Under the pieces are notes generated by a model that saw nothing but the letters and a program-made list of their open reading frames with translations, made no database searches and was not told the DNA's origin. A program made the translations under genes and the position numbers. DNA of 20,614 nt from an uncultured beta proteobacterium (GTDB lineage: Bacteria > Pseudomonadota > Gammaproteobacteria > Burkholderiales > Rhodocyclaceae). The DNA is taken from assembly GCA_903933395.1 (NCBI GenBank), contig CAIZKA010000114.1:1-20614 (forward strand), given 5' to 3'. This document shows, piece by piece, positions 1 to 6,904 of this stretch; position 1 is the first letter of the stretch; the number at the start of each line of letters is the position of its first letter.

Positions 1-1
1 C

Positions 2-97
2 AAGAAAACCACCAAGAGCAAGCGCCAGTTGCGCGGCGTGCACACGGTGCATGCCTCGGATGCCAAGTCCGTGCGCGCCATGCTGCCCAACGGTTAA
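2..97 (+). CDS. rpmI: 50S ribosomal protein L35, C-terminal part (5' end outside window)
   Basis: Only the last 31 codons are visible, read from base 2 to the TAA at 95-97. They encode a very basic tail (KKTTKSKRQLRG, then AKSVRAMLPNG) that matches the L35 C-terminus. L35 is normally about 65 residues and is a small structural protein of the large ribosomal subunit. It lies 11 bases upstream of rplT, which is the standard infC-rpmI-rplT arrangement. An AAGGAG ribosome-binding site for rplT (96-101) overlaps the rpmI stop codon, so the two genes are probably translated in a coordinated way. The promoter and any L20 autoregulatory site would lie upstream of the window. Confidence 0.9.
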   Translation, partial: KKTTKSKRQLRGVHTVHASDAKSVRAMLPNG

Positions 98-108
98 GGA
101 GAGCCACC

Positions 109-468
109 ATGCCAAGAGTCAAACGTGGTGTAACGGCGCGCGCGCGCCACAAGAAGGTTCTCGACCTGGCCAAGGGTTACCGCGGCCGGCGCAGCAAGGT
201 CTACCGCATCGCCAAGGAAGCGGTGATGAAGGCCGGGCAATATGCCTACCGCGACCGTCGTCAGCGGAAACGGCAGTTCCGTGTCCTGTGGATCGCCCGT
301 ATCAATGCGGCGGCCCGCGAGTTGGGCATGAAGTACAGCACCTTCATGAACGGCCTGAAGAAGGCTTCGATCGAAGTTGATCGCAAGGTGCTGTCCGACC
401 TCGCGGTGTTCGACAAGCCGGCCTTTGCCGCCCTGGCCGAAAAGGCCAGGGCCCAGTTGACGGTCTGA
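109..468 (+). CDS. rplT: 50S ribosomal protein L20
   Basis: The 119-residue product has the normal L20 length and starts with the family signature MPRVKRG followed by the basic RARHKKVLDLAKGYRGRRSK. The C-terminal globular part contains the conserved stretch with RQRKRQFR and LWIARINAAARELGMKYSTFMNGLKKA. L20 binds 23S rRNA early in large-subunit assembly, and in enterobacteria it represses its own operon at a leader RNA site. Such a site would be upstream of this window. The start is set by an AAGGAG box 7 bases before the ATG. A strong terminator-like hairpin follows the stop codon, separating this gene from pheS. Confidence 0.97.
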   Translation: MPRVKRGVTARARHKKVLDLAKGYRGRRSKVYRIAKEAVMKAGQYAYRDRRQRKRQFRVLWIARINAAARELGMKYSTFMNGLKKASIEVDRKVLSDLAVFDKPAFAALAEKARAQLTV

Positions 469-488
469 GTTCCGCTGTACCCGGAGAA

Positions 489-521
489 GGAGGCCCAGGG
501 CTGTTGGGGGCCTCCTTTTTT
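489..521 (+). terminator. Intrinsic terminator or attenuator between rplT and pheS
   Basis: GGAGGCCC (489-496) pairs perfectly with GGGCCTCC (508-515) around an 11-base loop, and six T residues follow (516-521). This is a textbook Rho-independent structure. In enterobacteria pheST is controlled by attenuation through a Phe-rich leader peptide, PheM. I see no Phe-codon-rich leader peptide and no T-box here, so the hairpin could simply reduce read-through from the ribosomal genes into pheST. Confidence 0.85.
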
Positions 522-545
522 ACTCCCGCTCCTTCTTCCTTTTCA

Positions 546-1592
546 ATGGATAACCTGGATCAACTCGTAGCGTCTGCCACGGCCGACTTTGCCGCCGCCA
601 CCGAGCCTGCCAAGCTGGAAGACGCCAAGGCGCGCTATCTGGGCAAGGAGGGTTCGCTGACGGCGCTGCTCAAGGGCCTGGGCAAGCTGCCGGCCGAGGA
701 GCGCAAGAGCGCCGGCGCGGCGATCAACATCGCCAAGGAACGCATAGAGTCGGCGCTGGCGATACGGCGCGAATCCTTGAGGAACGCCCGGCTCGAAGCC
801 CAACTGGCCACCGAAGCGCTGGATGTGACGCTGCCCGGGCGCGGCATGCCTTGCGGCAGCCTGCATCCCGTGACCATCAGCCTGGACCGCATCGAAGCTT
901 TGTTCCGTTCCATCGGTTTCGACGTCGCCGACGGTCCCGAGATTGAAACCGACTGGCATAACTTCACTGCACTCAATACGCCCGAGAATCATCCGGCACG
1001 GTCGATGCATGACACCTTTTATCTGCAGGGCGAAGGCGGCAGGGTGCAGGACGACATCCTCTTGCGCACCCACACCAGCCCGGTGCAGATTCGCACCATG
1101 CTGGCGCACACCGGACGCTTCAAGCATCTGGAGACCATGCCCGAACTGCGCGTGATCTGTCCCGGCCGCGTCTATCGCGTCGATTCCGATGCCACGCATT
1201 CGCCGATGTTCCACCAGGTCGAAGGCCTCTGGGTCGGCGAGAACGTGAGCTTTGCCGATCTCAAGGGCGTGGTGGCCGATTTCCTGCGGCGTTTTTTCGA
1301 ATCCGATGATCTCAAGGTGCGCTTCCGCCCCTCCTTTTTCCCCTTCACCGAGCCCTCGGCCGAGATCGATGTCGCCTTCATGAGCGGGGCGCTGGAAGGC
1401 CGCTGGCTGGAAATCGCCGGTTGCGGCATGGTCCATCCCAATGTCCTGCGCTTCGGCGGCTTCGATCCGGAAAAGTACACGGGTTTTGCCTTCGGCATGG
1501 GGCCGGACCGGCTGACCATGCTGCGTTACTCGATCCCCGATCTGCGCCTGTTTTTTGAAGGCGACCTGCGTTTCCTGACGCAATTCAACTGA
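546..1592 (+). CDS. pheS: Phenylalanine--tRNA ligase alpha subunit
   Basis: This is the catalytic subunit of the (alpha-beta)2 class II synthetase that charges tRNA-Phe with phenylalanine and ATP. The 348-residue product has the coiled-coil N-terminus (MDNLDQLV onward). It also has the conserved TDWHNFTALNTPENHPARSMHDTFY stretch in two parts, class II motif 2 near residues 202-226 (RVICPGRVYR, then THSPMFHQVEG) and motif 3 near 313-331 (FAFGMGPDRLTML). I chose the ATG at 546 because known PheS proteins begin with this MxNLD pattern. The frame opens at a TTG at 504, but that codon lies inside the terminator hairpin. No clear Shine-Dalgarno is visible before 546; the upstream bases are pyrimidine-rich. 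pheT starts one base after the stop. Confidence 0.96.
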   Translation: MDNLDQLVASATADFAAATEPAKLEDAKARYLGKEGSLTALLKGLGKLPAEERKSAGAAINIAKERIESALAIRRESLRNARLEAQLATEALDVTLPGRGMPCGSLHPVTISLDRIEALFRSIGFDVADGPEIETDWHNFTALNTPENHPARSMHDTFYLQGEGGRVQDDILLRTHTSPVQIRTMLAHTGRFKHLETMPELRVICPGRVYRVDSDATHSPMFHQVEGLWVGENVSFADLKGVVADFLRRFFESDDLKVRFRPSFFPFTEPSAEIDVAFMSGALEGRWLEIAGCGMVHPNVLRFGGFDPEKYTGFAFGMGPDRLTMLRYSIPDLRLFFEGDLRFLTQFN

Positions 1593-1593
1593 C

Positions 1594-3984
1594 ATGCAAT
1601 TTTCAGAATCCTGGCTGCGCAGCCTCTGCAATCCCGCGCTCTCCACCGACGAACTCTGCCATCTGCTGACCATGGCCGGCCTCGAAGTCGAGGAGCGCCG
1701 TGCCGCCGGCGCCGACTTTTCGGGTGTTGTCGTTGCCGAAGTCCTGAGCGTAGAAAAGCATCCGGATGCCGACAAGCTCAAGCTCTGCTCGGTGAATGTT
1801 GGTGAATCCGCTCCCTTGCAGATCGTCTGCGGCGCACCCAACGTCGCTGCCGGCATGAGGGTGCCCTGCGCGCGGGTCGGCGCCAAACTGCCCGGCATTG
1901 AGATCAGGCAGGCCAAGGTGCGCGGCATCGAGAGTTTCGGCATGCTCTGCTCGGCGCGCGAACTCGGTCTTTCCGAAGATCACGGCGGCTTGCTGGCACT
2001 CGCACCCGACGCCGTTGTTGGCGAAGACATCCGCCGCCATCTCGATCTCGACGATACCCTGATCACCCTCAAGCTGACCCCGAACCGGGCCGACTGCCTG
2101 TCCCTGCTCGGCATCGCGCGCGAACTCTCGGCGCTGACCGGTGCGCCGCTGCTGGCGCCCGAGGTCAAGCCCGTATTGGCGGCTGTCGCCGACACGCGGC
2201 AGATAGTGCTCGATGCGCCGCAATCCTGCCCGCGCTACTGCGGCCGCATCATTCGTGGCGTGGATGCCAAGGCGCAGACGCCGGAATGGATGAAGCGACG
2301 CATCGAGCGCAGCGGCATACGGGCGATATCCTTCCTCGTCGACGTCACCAACTACGTGATGCTCGAACTCGGCCAGCCGCTGCACGCCTTCGACGATGCC
2401 GAGCTTGCCGGCGCGATCCACGTGCGCCTGCCCGAACCGGGCGAACAACTGCTGTTGCTGAACGGGCAGACCGTGACGCCGTCGGCGGATACCGCATTGA
2501 TCGCCGACGACGAAAAGCCGCTGGCCATGGCCGGCGTCATGGGCGGAGAACACTCCGGCATCAACGATGCGACGCGCGACCTGTTCCTCGAGAGCGCCTT
2601 TTTCCCGCCCGCCGCGATCGCCGGCAAGGCACGTGCGCTGGGATTTTCATCGGATGCCTCGCACCGCTACGAGCGCGGCGTTGATTTTGATTTGCAGCGC
2701 AAGGCCATCGAACGTGCGACGCAGCTGATCGTAGAAACTTGCGGCGGCCAACCCGGTCCCGTGGTCGAGGCCGTTGCGGAAGCGCATCTGCCTTCGCGCA
2801 AGCCGGTGCGCCTGCGCACGGCGCGCGCAGCAAAGGTGCTGGGCATTGCACTTGCAGCCGAACGCATCGAAAGCATCCTCCAGGGCCTGGGCCTTGGTGT
2901 CGAGCGGCAAGGCGCGGATTTTCTCGTCACGCCGCCGTCCTTTCGTTTCGACATCGAGATCGAGGAAGACCTGATCGAGGAGATCGCCCGCATCTACGGC
3001 TACGACAACATTCCTTCGCAACCGCCGGTGGCGCGCATGGCCATGATGCCGGCGTCCGAGCAGAGCCGCACGGCGATGAGCGTGCGCCGCCTGGTGGCCG
3101 CGCGCGATTATCATGAAGTAGTGACCTACAGCTTTGTCGAAGCGGCGTGGGAAGCCGATTTTTCCGCCACCCGTGCCAACGGCGCAGCGCCCATCGTACT
3201 TGCCAACCCGATTGCCAGTCAGATGGGCGTCATGCGTTCGACGCTGATCGGCGGGCTGGTCGGGACCCTGGTCGCCAATCGCAAGCGGCAGACGGAGCGC
3301 GTGCGAATTTTTGAACTGGGCCGTTGCTTCAGGTGCGAGCCGGGCGCGGGTCCGGTGGCAGGTTTTGCCCAGCCGCTGCGTCTGGCGGGTCTGGCCGCCG
3401 GTTTGGCCCTTCCCGAACAATGGGGCGCGCCCGGCAGTCGGGTGGATTTCTACGACGTCAAGGCCGACGTCGAAGCTTTGTTTGCGCCGCGCTGCATGGA
3501 ATTCGTCAAGGCTTCGCACCCCGCCCTGCATCCCGGGCGTTGTGCCGATGTCGTGCTCGATGGCCGATCGGTTGGCGTGGTCGGCGAACTGCACCCGCGC
3601 TGGGTACAGAAATATGAGCTGGGCACGGCACCTGTCGTTTTCGAGCTTGAACTGAACGAGGTACTGGCTGCGCGTTTCCCGGTCTATGTCGAGGTCTCGC
3701 GTTTTCCGGCGGTGGTGCGGGATCTGGCCCTGGTGGTGCCGCAAAGCCAGAATCTGGCGCCGCTGCTGGCGGGTTTGCGGGCGGCGGCGCCGGCCATCGT
3801 GCGCGATGTGGCTTTGTTTGACGTCTACCACGGCAAGGGGCTAGCTGAAAGCGAAAAGAGCCTTGCCTTTCGGATAGTTATGCAAGATACTCAACGTACT
3901 CTCGAGGATGCGGAAGTGGAGGAGGTGATAGCCGGATTGCTGGCTGTTGCCACCCGAGACTTCAATGCGTCCTTGCGAACTTAA
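1594..3984 (+). CDS. pheT: Phenylalanine--tRNA ligase beta subunit
   Basis: This 796-residue protein is the full-length bacterial PheT, which binds and edits tRNA-Phe in complex with PheS. Visible domains in order are an EMAP/Trbp-type tRNA-binding domain (about 40-150, with VEKHPDADKLKLCSVNVG and CGAPNVAAGMRVP), the B3/B4 editing region (about 210-390, with DVTNYVMLELGQPLHAFD), and the B5 domain (about 405-475, ending in EEIARIYGYDNIP). A catalytic-like core follows, and the protein ends in an FDX-ACB domain (about 700-796, with VSRFPAVVRDLALVVP). It starts one base after the pheS stop with no strong ribosome-binding site, which suggests translational coupling. The TAA at 3982-3984 is followed 16 bases later by ihfA. 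Confidence 0.97.
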   Translation: MQFSESWLRSLCNPALSTDELCHLLTMAGLEVEERRAAGADFSGVVVAEVLSVEKHPDADKLKLCSVNVGESAPLQIVCGAPNVAAGMRVPCARVGAKLPGIEIRQAKVRGIESFGMLCSARELGLSEDHGGLLALAPDAVVGEDIRRHLDLDDTLITLKLTPNRADCLSLLGIARELSALTGAPLLAPEVKPVLAAVADTRQIVLDAPQSCPRYCGRIIRGVDAKAQTPEWMKRRIERSGIRAISFLVDVTNYVMLELGQPLHAFDDAELAGAIHVRLPEPGEQLLLLNGQTVTPSADTALIADDEKPLAMAGVMGGEHSGINDATRDLFLESAFFPPAAIAGKARALGFSSDASHRYERGVDFDLQRKAIERATQLIVETCGGQPGPVVEAVAEAHLPSRKPVRLRTARAAKVLGIALAAERIESILQGLGLGVERQGADFLVTPPSFRFDIEIEEDLIEEIARIYGYDNIPSQPPVARMAMMPASEQSRTAMSVRRLVAARDYHEVVTYSFVEAAWEADFSATRANGAAPIVLANPIASQMGVMRSTLIGGLVGTLVANRKRQTERVRIFELGRCFRCEPGAGPVAGFAQPLRLAGLAAGLALPEQWGAPGSRVDFYDVKADVEALFAPRCMEFVKASHPALHPGRCADVVLDGRSVGVVGELHPRWVQKYELGTAPVVFELELNEVLAARFPVYVEVSRFPAVVRDLALVVPQSQNLAPLLAGLRAAAPAIVRDVALFDVYHGKGLAESEKSLAFRIVMQDTQRTLEDAEVEEVIAGLLAVATRDFNASLRT

Positions 3985-4000
3985 TGCAGGCGGAGCGGAT

Positions 4001-4306
4001 ATGACATTGACCAAGGCGGAACTCGCCGATTTGTTGTTCGAAAAAGTCGGCCTCAACAAGCGTGAGGCCAAAGACATGGTCGAGGCCTTCTTCGATGAAG
4101 TGCGTCTCGCCCTGGAGAAGGGCGACAGCGTCAAATTGTCCGGGTTCGGCAATTTCCAGTTGCGCGAAAAGCCGCAGCGTCCAGGGCGCAATCCCAAGAC
4201 CGGCGAGGAAATTCCGATCACCGCCCGCCGCGTCGTCACCTTCCACGCCAGCCAGAAGCTCAAGGCGGCGGTCGAGGCATTCCCGCGTGGCGACAACCAG
4301 CAATAG
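4001..4306 (+). CDS. ihfA: Integration host factor subunit alpha
   Basis: The 101-residue product matches IHF-alpha closely: MTLTKAELADLLFEKVGLNKREAKDMVEAFF, the KLSGFGNFQLR strand, and the DNA-minor-groove arm RPGRNPKTGEEIPITARRVVTF. With IHF-beta it forms a heterodimer that bends DNA sharply at specific sites in recombination, replication and transcription. The frame continues upstream to 3947 inside pheT, but the ATG at 4001 has a GGAG-type ribosome-binding site and matches the family start. The position directly after pheT is the usual proteobacterial arrangement. The 3' end overlaps the start of the MerR-type gene by 20 bases. Confidence 0.97.
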   Translation: MTLTKAELADLLFEKVGLNKREAKDMVEAFFDEVRLALEKGDSVKLSGFGNFQLREKPQRPGRNPKTGEEIPITARRVVTFHASQKLKAAVEAFPRGDNQQ

Positions 4307-4658
4307 CCGGGACGAACTGCCGTCGATTCCGGCCAAACGCTACTTCACCATCGGTGAAGTCAGCGAATTGTGCGGCGTCAAACCCCATGTGCTGCGTTAC
4401 TGGGAGCAGGAATTCACGCAGTTGCGCCCCGTCAAGCGGCGCGGCAACCGCCGCTACTACCAGCATCATGAAGTCCTGCTGGTGCGGCGCATCCGCGAAT
4501 TGCTGTATCAGGAGGGCTTCACCATCAGCGGGGCGCGCAACCGCCTCGAAGATGGTCCCGGCAAGATGCAGGACGTTGCGGAGTTCCTGCCCGGCGGGAG
4601 CCAAGCCACATTGCGCGCCGAGCTCGCTTCGATCATCGAATTCCTGCGCATTGCCTGA
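4287..4658 (+). CDS. MerR-family transcriptional regulator (pheST-ihfA operon type)
   Basis: The product is a 123-residue protein with an N-terminal MerR winged helix-turn-helix: AKRYFTIGEVSELCGVKPHVLRYWEQEF at about residues 16-43, followed by the wing (KRRGNRRYY) and the second helical pair (VLLVRRIRELLYQEGFTISGAR). The short C-terminal part has no cysteine cluster or effector domain, so no metal or drug ligand can be inferred. No ATG exists between the frame's entry into ihfA and the domain. The GTG at 4287 has a GAGG box 9 bases upstream and gives a sensible N-terminus, so it is the likely start, 20 bases inside ihfA. This pairing after ihfA is common in proteobacteria, but the target genes are generally unknown. 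Confidence 0.88.
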   Translation: MATTSNSRDELPSIPAKRYFTIGEVSELCGVKPHVLRYWEQEFTQLRPVKRRGNRRYYQHHEVLLVRRIRELLYQEGFTISGARNRLEDGPGKMQDVAEFLPGGSQATLRAELASIIEFLRIA

Positions 4659-4716
4659 CGCCGGTTTGCGCAGCCGATATCCGCGTGCGCAAAGCGGTGC
4701 CGGCGGTTTCCTTTGT

Positions 4717-4722
4717 TATAAT
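4717..4722 (+). promoter_or_regulatory. -10 box of the tRNA-Pro gene
   Basis: A perfect TATAAT lies 9 bases before the mature 5' end of the tRNA, so transcription would start just upstream of, or almost at, position 4732. No good -35 element is present 16-18 bases upstream, where the sequence is GC-rich. The assignment rests on the exact hexamer and its spacing to the tRNA. Confidence 0.6.
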
Positions 4723-4731
4723 TCGTGCAGT

Positions 4732-4808
4732 CGGGGCGTGGCGCAGCCTGGTAGCGCACTTGCATGGGGTGCAAGGGGTCGAAGGTTCGAATCCTTTCGC
4801 CCCGACCA
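4732..4808 (+). tRNA. tRNA-Pro (anticodon GGG)
   Basis: The acceptor stem CGGGGCG (4732-4738) pairs with CGCCCCG (4798-4804), followed by discriminator A and an encoded CCA (4806-4808). The D arm is GCGCAGCCTGGTAGCGC. The anticodon stem CTTGC/GCAAG encloses the loop ATGGGGT, giving anticodon GGG. The T arm carries GGTTCGAAT. The C1-G72 pair and A73 are proline identity elements, and the loop sequence ATGGGGT also occurs in E. coli proL. The tRNA reads Pro codons CCC and CCU. Confidence 0.97.
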
Positions 4809-4816
4809 GTATTACC

Positions 4817-4849
4817 AAGGGTTTCAGTCGAAAGGCTGAAACCCTTTTT
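4817..4849 (+). terminator. Intrinsic terminator after tRNA-Pro
   Basis: AAGGGTTTCAG (4817-4827) pairs with CTGAAACCCTT (4836-4846) around an 8-base loop, and the T run 4845-4849 forms the termination tract. The structure begins 9 bases after the CCA end, so it would end a monocistronic tRNA transcript. Confidence 0.9.
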
Positions 4850-4925
4850 CCTTGTTGTATGCACTTCCGGAAAGCGCCCGACAACTCGTTCGGCAATGGA
4901 TGAATCAATACAGACACTCTGACCC

Positions 4926-5156
4926 ATGACGACCCAAACCAAGTTCTGCTATCACTGCGGTGCCCATCATCCGATCGAGGAGATGCGCCAGATTGAAACC
5001 AGGGCCGGCAAGCGCTGGCGCTGTATCCGCAGCATCCAGGCAACGCAAAAGACCACAGCGGCGCGCGATGCCTTCGGTCGCCAGGTTTCGGCGATGAACA
5101 CGGCGGATGCCATGAGCCATGCCCGGAGACTGAACGAGCTTCGTCAGGACAAGTGA
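4926..5156 (+). CDS. Small Cys/His-containing hypothetical protein
   Basis: This 76-residue protein has no named family that I can identify. It contains CYHCGAHHP near the N-terminus (Cys8 and Cys11, with His10, His14 and His15) and a third cysteine at residue 33 in KRWRCIRSIQATQ. That could make a small zinc-binding site, although it is not a canonical four-cysteine ribbon. The rest is basic and probably helical, ending in SHARRLNELRQDK. The start at the ATG at 4926 is the only reasonable one, but no Shine-Dalgarno stands out. It follows the tRNA terminator, so it needs its own promoter, and none is convincing. The amino-acid composition is protein-like, which favours a real gene. The function is unknown. 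Confidence 0.6.
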   Translation: MTTQTKFCYHCGAHHPIEEMRQIETRAGKRWRCIRSIQATQKTTAARDAFGRQVSAMNTADAMSHARRLNELRQDK

Positions 5157-5324
5157 CTTTGCGGCTGCGGCTGCAACTTATGCAGGCGTGACGCAATGGC
5201 TGGAACCGGTCCGAGCTAGTTTGGGAAGTCGAAACAAGAGGGCATTCCTTGTCAATTTCGGGATTACAGGGTGGCTATCCCGGGCGCAGGATGATAAGAA
5301 ATTCAGCCTCAAGAGGAACCCTGT

Positions 5325-5543
5325 ATGCGCATCGAATCCGTCGAACTGGTTGCACTGCCCAACGCCCCTGCCTGGCAGGAGAAGGTTTACCGGGCCCGCA
5401 TGGATACCGGCGAGGCCATGGACCTGTTCCAGCAGCATTGGGATGTACCTTTGCCGCCGGAAAGCCTGGTCGGGCTGACGGTCGAAGAGGCGCGGAAAAA
5501 GCGCAACGAGCGAATGTTCGCTATCGCTTCGGGGAACCACTGA
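5325..5543 (+). CDS. Small hypothetical protein
   Basis: This 72-residue acidic-to-neutral protein is not one I recognise. An AGAGGA ribosome-binding site lies 7 bases before the ATG, which supports translation. Its sequence has an amphipathic middle (EAMDLFQQHWDVPLPPESLVGLTVEEARKKR, given here as one run of the motif region at residues 30-60) and no signal peptide, transmembrane segment or metal motif. It ends 25 bases before the stop of the convergent FemAB-like gene. Overlapping frames at 5188-5478 and 5249-5584 are less likely because they lack this ribosome-binding site. The 168 bases between it and the previous gene contain no clear promoter or hairpin. Confidence 0.55.
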   Translation: MRIESVELVALPNAPAWQEKVYRARMDTGEAMDLFQQHWDVPLPPESLVGLTVEEARKKRNERMFAIASGNH

Positions 5544-5567
5544 CGCGCATCGTGTCGCGTCCGCGGG

Positions 5568-6704
5568 TCAGCCAGGCAGCTTGAAGGGCAGGCGGGAAGC
5601 CGTTTCGGCCTCGTAGTCCTGCATGGCGCTGTCTTCCCTGGCGATGAAATCCGCCACGGCACGGCGCATGCCCGGGTGGGCGATCCAGAACGCCGACCAG
5701 GTGGGCACCGGCTCGAAGCCGCGGGCCAGTTTGTGTTCTCCCTGCGCGCCGGGCTCGAAGCCTTTCAGGCCGTGGCGGATGCAATACTCGATCCCCTGGT
5801 AGTAGCAAAGTTCGAAATGCAGGCCGGGCATGTCTATCGATGTGCCCCAGTGGCGGCCATAGAGCGTTTGCCCGTCGCGGTAGCAGATTGCCGAAGCGAC
5901 CGGGGTTTCATCCATGAAGGCGATGAACACGACCAGGCGCCGCGCCAGCAGGGCGCCTGCTTCGATGAAGAATTCCGCGGGGAACGCCGGGTGATTGCCG
6001 TAGCGGGCAAAGGTATCGCGATACTGGTGGTGGATGACTTGCCACAGAGGCGCGTCAATCTCGTTGCCATGCCTGGCTTCCAGCCTCAGGCCGGACTCGG
6101 CGACGGCGCGGCGTTCGCGCTTGAGCTTCTTGCGCTTGCCGGCGGTGAAGCCGGCGAGAAAATCGTCGAAATCGCGGTATGCCCGGTTGAACCAGTGAAA
6201 CTGCACGCCGCGTCGCATCAGCAGGCCGGCTGCTGCCAGCGGGGCGCGGTCGGCCTCTTCGATAAACAGGCATTGCCAGGAGGATGCGCCCGACTCGCGG
6301 GTGACCTGGAGTGCGGCCGCGATCAGCGCCGTCACCACGGGCTCCCGTTCGATGTCCCGGCGCACCAGCAGGCGGGGACCCGGCGAGGGCGTGTAGGGGA
6401 TGCCGCTGACCAGTTTCGGGTAGTAGGCGAGCCCGGCGCGTTGCCAGGCCGAGTCCCAGTTCCAGTCGCGCGAGAAGTCGCCGAAGGAATGGCTGCGCAG
6501 GTAAAGCGGCAGCATCCCCAGCAACAGGCCGCCTTCATGGAGCGTCAGATGCTGCGCCTGCCAGCCCATCGCCGTCCCGCCGGCGCCGACTTTCTCTGCC
6601 GTGCCGAGGAAGGCGCGGCTGGCGAACGGGTCATCATCGTGATCGAGCAGGGCCCAGTCGGCTTCGGAGATGTCGTTGGCGGAGTCGTGCAGGATTATTT
6701 CCAT
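5568..6704 (-). CDS. FemAB/GNAT-like protein of the DUF482 family
   Basis: The 378-residue product resembles the DUF482/COG3146 family, which is built on the FemAB-type acyltransferase fold and widespread in proteobacteria. Family-like features are the early DPFASRAFL segment, GWQAQHL followed by a LGMLPLYLRSHSFGDF strand, the basic TAGKRKKLKRERR region, and the C-terminal blocks RHWGTS, ELCYYQGIEYCI and FEPGAQGEHKLARGFEP. Relatives are annotated as peptidoglycan-related or N-acyltransferases by fold, but no substrate is established, so none is claimed here. I chose the ATG at 6704 over the longer frame starting at 6776 because MEIILHDS begins the family-like region and a GAG-type ribosome-binding site precedes it. 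The gene is divergent from surE and convergent with the small gene at 5325. Confidence 0.85.
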   Translation of the reverse strand: MEIILHDSANDISEADWALLDHDDDPFASRAFLGTAEKVGAGGTAMGWQAQHLTLHEGGLLLGMLPLYLRSHSFGDFSRDWNWDSAWQRAGLAYYPKLVSGIPYTPSPGPRLLVRRDIEREPVVTALIAAALQVTRESGASSWQCLFIEEADRAPLAAAGLLMRRGVQFHWFNRAYRDFDDFLAGFTAGKRKKLKRERRAVAESGLRLEARHGNEIDAPLWQVIHHQYRDTFARYGNHPAFPAEFFIEAGALLARRLVVFIAFMDETPVASAICYRDGQTLYGRHWGTSIDMPGLHFELCYYQGIEYCIRHGLKGFEPGAQGEHKLARGFEPVPTWSAFWIAHPGMRRAVADFIAREDSAMQDYEAETASRLPFKLPG

Positions 6705-6837
6705 GGTTCTCAATCCTACCCTGCAGGAGGCTTGCCTGAGGGCCCGGGAGAGCCCGATACGTGCGTCAATGGCCATTACGAACGCCGGCGGGTGCAGGCA
6801 ACCGGGATGGGGGCAGAGTCCTGTTCTTTTCCGGCCA

Positions 6838-6865
6838 TTGGCGCCGGGGCGCCATGAGCTAAAAT
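6838..6865 (+). promoter_or_regulatory. Possible sigma-70 promoter of the surE-rpoS cluster
   Basis: TTGGCG (6838-6843) and TAAAAT (6860-6865) are separated by 16 bases, and the predicted start falls about 30 bases before the surE ATG. The match is moderate, and it is placed correctly in the 200-base divergent interval. I found no equally good promoter for the opposite-strand gene. Confidence 0.45.
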
Positions 6866-6904
6866 GGGCTCTGCAATTCCTGACATTCCCCGGCTCCGAC
6901 CCCC

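Noticed and set aside
543..1943. Long minus-strand open frame of 466 codons across pheS and pheT.
   Set aside because: It is antisense to two certain genes, and its composition is typical of GC-rich antisense frames with no recognisable domain.
4732..4808. tRNA-Pro as a possible integration site for a mobile element.
   Set aside because: No duplicate of the tRNA 3' end and no integrase gene occur in the window.
6755..6765. TTGACG on the minus strand upstream of the FemAB-like gene as a -35 box.
   Set aside because: No acceptable -10 element occurs 15-19 bases downstream.
5676..6857. Plus-strand open frame of 393 codons.
   Set aside because: It lies opposite the FemAB-like gene, whose conserved family blocks are clear. 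The antisense translation has no coherent domain.
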